Assembly: GCF_964199755.1 (NCBI RefSeq)
Contig: NC_133897.1
Location: 134,916,125-134,980,124 of the forward strand
DNA: 64,000 nucleotides
Direction: 5' to 3'
Source: Larus michahellis
Lineage: Eukaryota; Chordata; Aves; Charadriiformes; Laridae
The position numbers were made by a program, and so were the translations under genes. The stretch's first letter is position 1. The number at the start of each line of letters is the position of its first letter. This document shows positions 60,241 to 64,000 of this stretch, one piece after another. The notes below the pieces were generated by a model. That model saw only the letters and a list, made by a program, of their open reading frames with translations. It ran no database searches and was not told the DNA's origin.

Positions 60241-63200
60241 ATACAGACTTCTTGTGGACCAAAATCAGGTCCACATGAAGACTGGTCTACATGAAGATTT
60301 TAAAGTTATACTGCACCAGGAACTGCAAGGAACTGTGAAGGAGATCATTGCCTCATACCATTAAAATTCCCTGGTATTTGTCTGTCTAACGCTTTGCATA
60401 TTTGAAAATAACATACATGGAAATCAAGTTGATTTACGACAACTGAAGAAAAATTTGGACCTATGAGGACTTTACAGGAGCCAGGAACTCATTTGTTACC
60501 TGAAATATACCCTGAAACCATCCTGATAGCTGCAAGACAGCTTTTGCCTGAATGGCACATTGGGACTGCAGCTCAAACAGCAACTCGTTACCGTTAGTGC
60601 ACAGTCTCACAGAATTCAGCGTGGTGGTGGGGAGGGGATTCTCTATTGATGCACCCGTCAGTCAAGTGAGGTATAGCAATCTCACCACAATAACATTAGA
60701 TAAATTAGGCTAAAAAACGTAGGGGCTACGGTCTGAATCAAGAGATCTCATCTACAAAGACAGAAAAAAATGACACCTTAAGAACTGGGTTGCTGATTTT
60801 ATAAGATGATCAAAGAAAAATGTGTTATCTGTTTATGATAATGAGTCTATGTTTTATACAAAGAAGTAAATCCTATCTCCTTGGGCCTGCTATGTACATT
60901 TTGTTTCCTCTTCTGATTACTACAACTTTCAGCCCAAAGCATGATTTCCTGATATACTAAGAAATGATCAAACAGTATTTGTGGAGCACGTGGTTATTAT
61001 GCAATAAACTACTACCTGTTTTGTAGGCACCTATGAAATGCGCATTCAATGCTTTAAGACAAATACCATAAATAAGACTTTAGTGTCCTGCAAGGGCTTA
61101 AAATAGCAAAAGCCAAAATTAGTCTGAACAGTCCAAGATTGACTAGAACAGGTGCACTAAAGAAGCTGTAGTAGAAAAACTCCAGTCCTGCTTAAAACTG
61201 CCCTTTCGGCTTCTAGTAAGTCAGACACTTCTGTAGTTAAAAATATAACCATATGATTAGTTTTCATTTGTGGAGGGAAGAAAGTTATTTTCCTAAAATG
61301 TAGTGCCAGGAAGTATTAAGACTGGTCTCGTAATCCCATTGCATTAGGAATGTCCATTAAATTTAGCATAAAGTTCTTGCTCAGAGGTTTTTTTAGGATC
61401 AGTCAAATACTGATCTATTTTTTCTAACATCACGGTAGTTATATCCTTTACTAACTGGATGTTAAGTGAATAAAGAGATGAGAGTAGAAGCACACTGGGT
61501 AACATTCAGCAAAATGTAATGATTTTAGATGCAGGTAAAAACCAGACTAAATGCTCTGTGTGGCTTAAAAAGCCTTACCAAGAAAACCAAAAAATGATGT
61601 AGTAGAAGACTTGTGCCTGGGCTTGTACCTGACCAAGGGCAACACACGTCAGGCATATGTGCAGTGTGCTGGTATTTTTCAGGTGTTATGCCAAAAATAG
61701 GGACACCTAGAGAATCAATACTGTTCCTGTAAGTAACTTACAGATACTCAGTGCCACTCTTAAGGATGTAGCAGATTCACAGAAAATATGAAACAGGAAT
61801 TTTATTACTAAAATTTTAATTAAAATTAACAAAAAACTAAACTAAATTTTATTACTAGAACAGTTACTGCAGACTTCTCTTGTAAATGAAGTTGTTTAAA
61901 GTTCCGAATACAAATTAAAGTTTATGTTTCATTCAGATGTGAGAAATGGCTTTGATTTAAATACATGAAAGGAAGAACTGAAAATCCTGCGTCCTGTGTC
62001 TATGTTCTTAGGGCTTTCTCACTAAAAACCTGGAAAAAACATGGCACAATTATATACAGCACTTTCGGATAAACTAATGGGCGTGCTCAATAAATGTTAT
62101 ACTCATTTTGTATCCCAAAACAATGTTTTCTCATTCTCTTTTCATAAGAGTGAGAGTTTCTTTTCTCCTTATATTTCTTCACAAATATATTTTTAAATTT
62201 TTATGGAGGATCTAAGTCAGACTCCCTTTCAAACCACAACAAAACCATTTGTCAGGATGACTATAAAGCAATTGCAATTACTGATTAAAAAAAAAGTAAT
62301 TCCCCAATGCAGGCCTAGAATTCTGAAGTCTCTCAACATTCAGAAGCGTTTGGGATAGAGCGAAGTACGCTAATCTGGCTTCCCCTCAGAAACCGCGAGC
62401 TCTTAGGTTAGCCACTGCGGAACTCCAGCACACTACTCAGCTCAGTCCAGGAGCACTGCGGAACAGGCTACTGTTGGTTCTGAACTCGAAAGCCGATACT
62501 GAAAATTAAAAAGAAGAGTCTCCAGGCAGTGTTAACAGTCATTCCGCTTTAAGTCTCTCCCCGACTCTGCTAGGGCCGTAGGCTACTCCTTTCTGCTTTA
62601 ATTGTTTTAGGATTTTTACTCATTTCAGCATTTTAAAGAAATAAGCATGTAGGAAATTTATTCTATAAGGACAAATTTATAGACACATATATAAGACATC
62701 TTTGGAAAAAACGTATACATCTACATATATATCTTCAAATGCTGTTATATTAAATATGAGTTCCTAAACTCTACCTGCCTTCCTTATCAAAATGCTGACA
62801 ATAAGAATAGTGCAATTAGTGTGTTCCAAATGAAGCAGAGGGACAGTTCCCAGATGACCTGTAATATCAATAAACAAACAGCAGCTAATGTACAATATCT
62901 CATCACTCTTCCACCTTTCCTGATCACAGGCTATAGGTTCATGGTTCTTATCCTGATGATTCTAGAAGGTCAAAAAACTGCTGTTTAGGTGCCCTACTTG
63001 GTTTCTTAAGGTGAAGGCTCCCTCAGCTCCAAACCATAAATTGGTTTGGATGGAACGTAGGAAAAACAAGGACTATTTCTAGCCACTTATCTTCACCAGA
63101 GGCGAACAAAAAATTCCAATTCAGACTAAAATTCTGTGCATGCTCATTCAACATTTACAAGCCTGACAGCTTTGTTTTACCCTACATAGGAGTCGTATCT

Positions 63201-63654
63201 GTGAGATTTGAAAGGTTAAAGGCTAATATCAGCTGTAATACAGATTTGCAGATTACAAAACCACTGTGAACATCTACTTTGATCCGCACAAAACAGAATA
63301 TAAGCTTCCTGCTGAACTAGAGGATATCATCTTGGCAAAATGCTCATTATCGAACTATTCAGTGACGGCTCTGAAAACTCAGCATCTGAAAACTGATGTT
63401 ACATTTAATTAATCTCATTAAAAGCAACTTAAAACAAGACTTTTATCTAAATCTGTCTAGCTGCTGGATTTTCTCATATATTTGCCTGTTGGCCTGGGAA
63501 ACCATTTCATAAAGTGTACTTACAGAAAGGTATTTAATGTGTCAGATTTCTTTGCCTTGAATATTTCATTGTAAGATATATTTTAATCATTCTTGCAGCT
63601 CTTTGTGGCGCTTTCCCTTAAGGTTTTTTTCATTTTAAATCCCTGATTTATGGA

Positions 63655-64000
63655 CACTGTATTTTATTCCAGAAGTGGTTGCACCAGTGCCAAAACCAGA
63701 TAAAACAGACTCCCATGTACTCTTGCTTAATCTTTCCTGTTGATAAATCTAAGGATTATATTAACGTCCCTGAACAACAGCAGCAGAGAGGGAGCTCAGG
63801 CTCAGTTGCCTCTCTTGCTCCTGATCCACCAGCTTTTTCCAGTTCCGATCCTGCACAGACGGGCTCTATTAACTATCTTTCAATATATATGATCTTACAT
63901 TTTGCTGTGCTGCATATGGATAATTATACTTGCATCTTTCTTATCAGGTGATTTGGATCCGTTTGCATTGGTGACCTGTTGTCTTCATTATTTATCAGTT
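63655..64000 (-). mobile_element. Ancient CR1/L3-like reverse-transcriptase remnant, continues past the right edge
   Basis: On the minus strand the right end reads INNEDNRSPMQTDPNHL, the counterpart of the VNNEEDRSLIQ-type segment just after the catalytic motif in ancient amniote CR1-like elements. The left end reads GVCFIWFWHWCNHFWN, the counterpart of the block before the HLKKDI segment. The middle is broken by stops. The plus-strand frame at 63679-63951 is a shadow of it. Confidence 0.65.

Larger units (their letters stand above)
57587..64000 (-). other. JPH1: Presumed last intron of JPH1 (runs off the right edge)
   Basis: Upstream of the terminal exon on the minus strand I find no frame that looks like the large divergent-region exon or the MORN exons of a junctophilin. 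The interval is AT-rich and holds a 25-bp tandem repeat, an 83-bp duplicated block, a CR1 piece and an ancient CR1-like remnant. It is therefore read as intron whose donor lies beyond 64000. The open frame at 63679-63951 (plus) falls in the repeat remnant and is not a gene. Confidence 0.6.

Overview
The window is vertebrate nuclear DNA, almost certainly from a bird. The main evidence is ten fragments of the CR1 LINE family with the typical avian 3' end (copies of ATTCTATG/CATAGAAT and the GTCCAACCCCCCTGC block), together with one clear solo LTR and one or two probable ones. I see no bacterial genes, operons, CRISPR arrays, tRNA or rRNA genes.

Only one host gene is supported. At 57506-57586 on the minus strand there is a short terminal coding exon of 26 codons plus stop, preceded by a good splice acceptor. 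It encodes a hydrophobic tail ending in AILFVHFLT. This matches, from memory, the C-terminal membrane anchor of a junctophilin, best JPH1. About 2.6 kb of AT-rich sequence downstream (54900-57505) fits its 3' untranslated region, with AATAAA signals on the minus strand. A strong donor (AAAAG|GTAAGA) lies 15 nt after the stop, so part of the UTR may be a separate exon. From 57587 to the right edge I see no other exon; this is read as the last intron.

Layout: 1-54900 is a gene-poor region downstream of the gene. It holds CR1 pieces at 3685, 16510, 16888, 18641, 23533, 28039, 29126, 44055 and 47048, and older CR1/L3-like reverse-transcriptase remnants at about 11380, 32340 and 36300. LTR-type elements lie at 10087 (probable) and 18023 (clear, with a 4-bp target duplication), and a weaker candidate at about 20380. 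There are also many simple repeats. The right part, 57587-64000, is the presumed intron with a duplicated 83-bp block, one CR1 fragment and an ancient CR1-like remnant running off the right edge.

Most open frames longer than 60 codons are chance frames or lie inside repeats. The longest unexplained one, 217 triplets at 39364-40014 on the minus strand, is flagged but not called a gene. I found no undescribed biological system; the best leads are the gene's 3' end structure, the duplicated intron block, the unexplained long frame and a few CpG-rich clusters.
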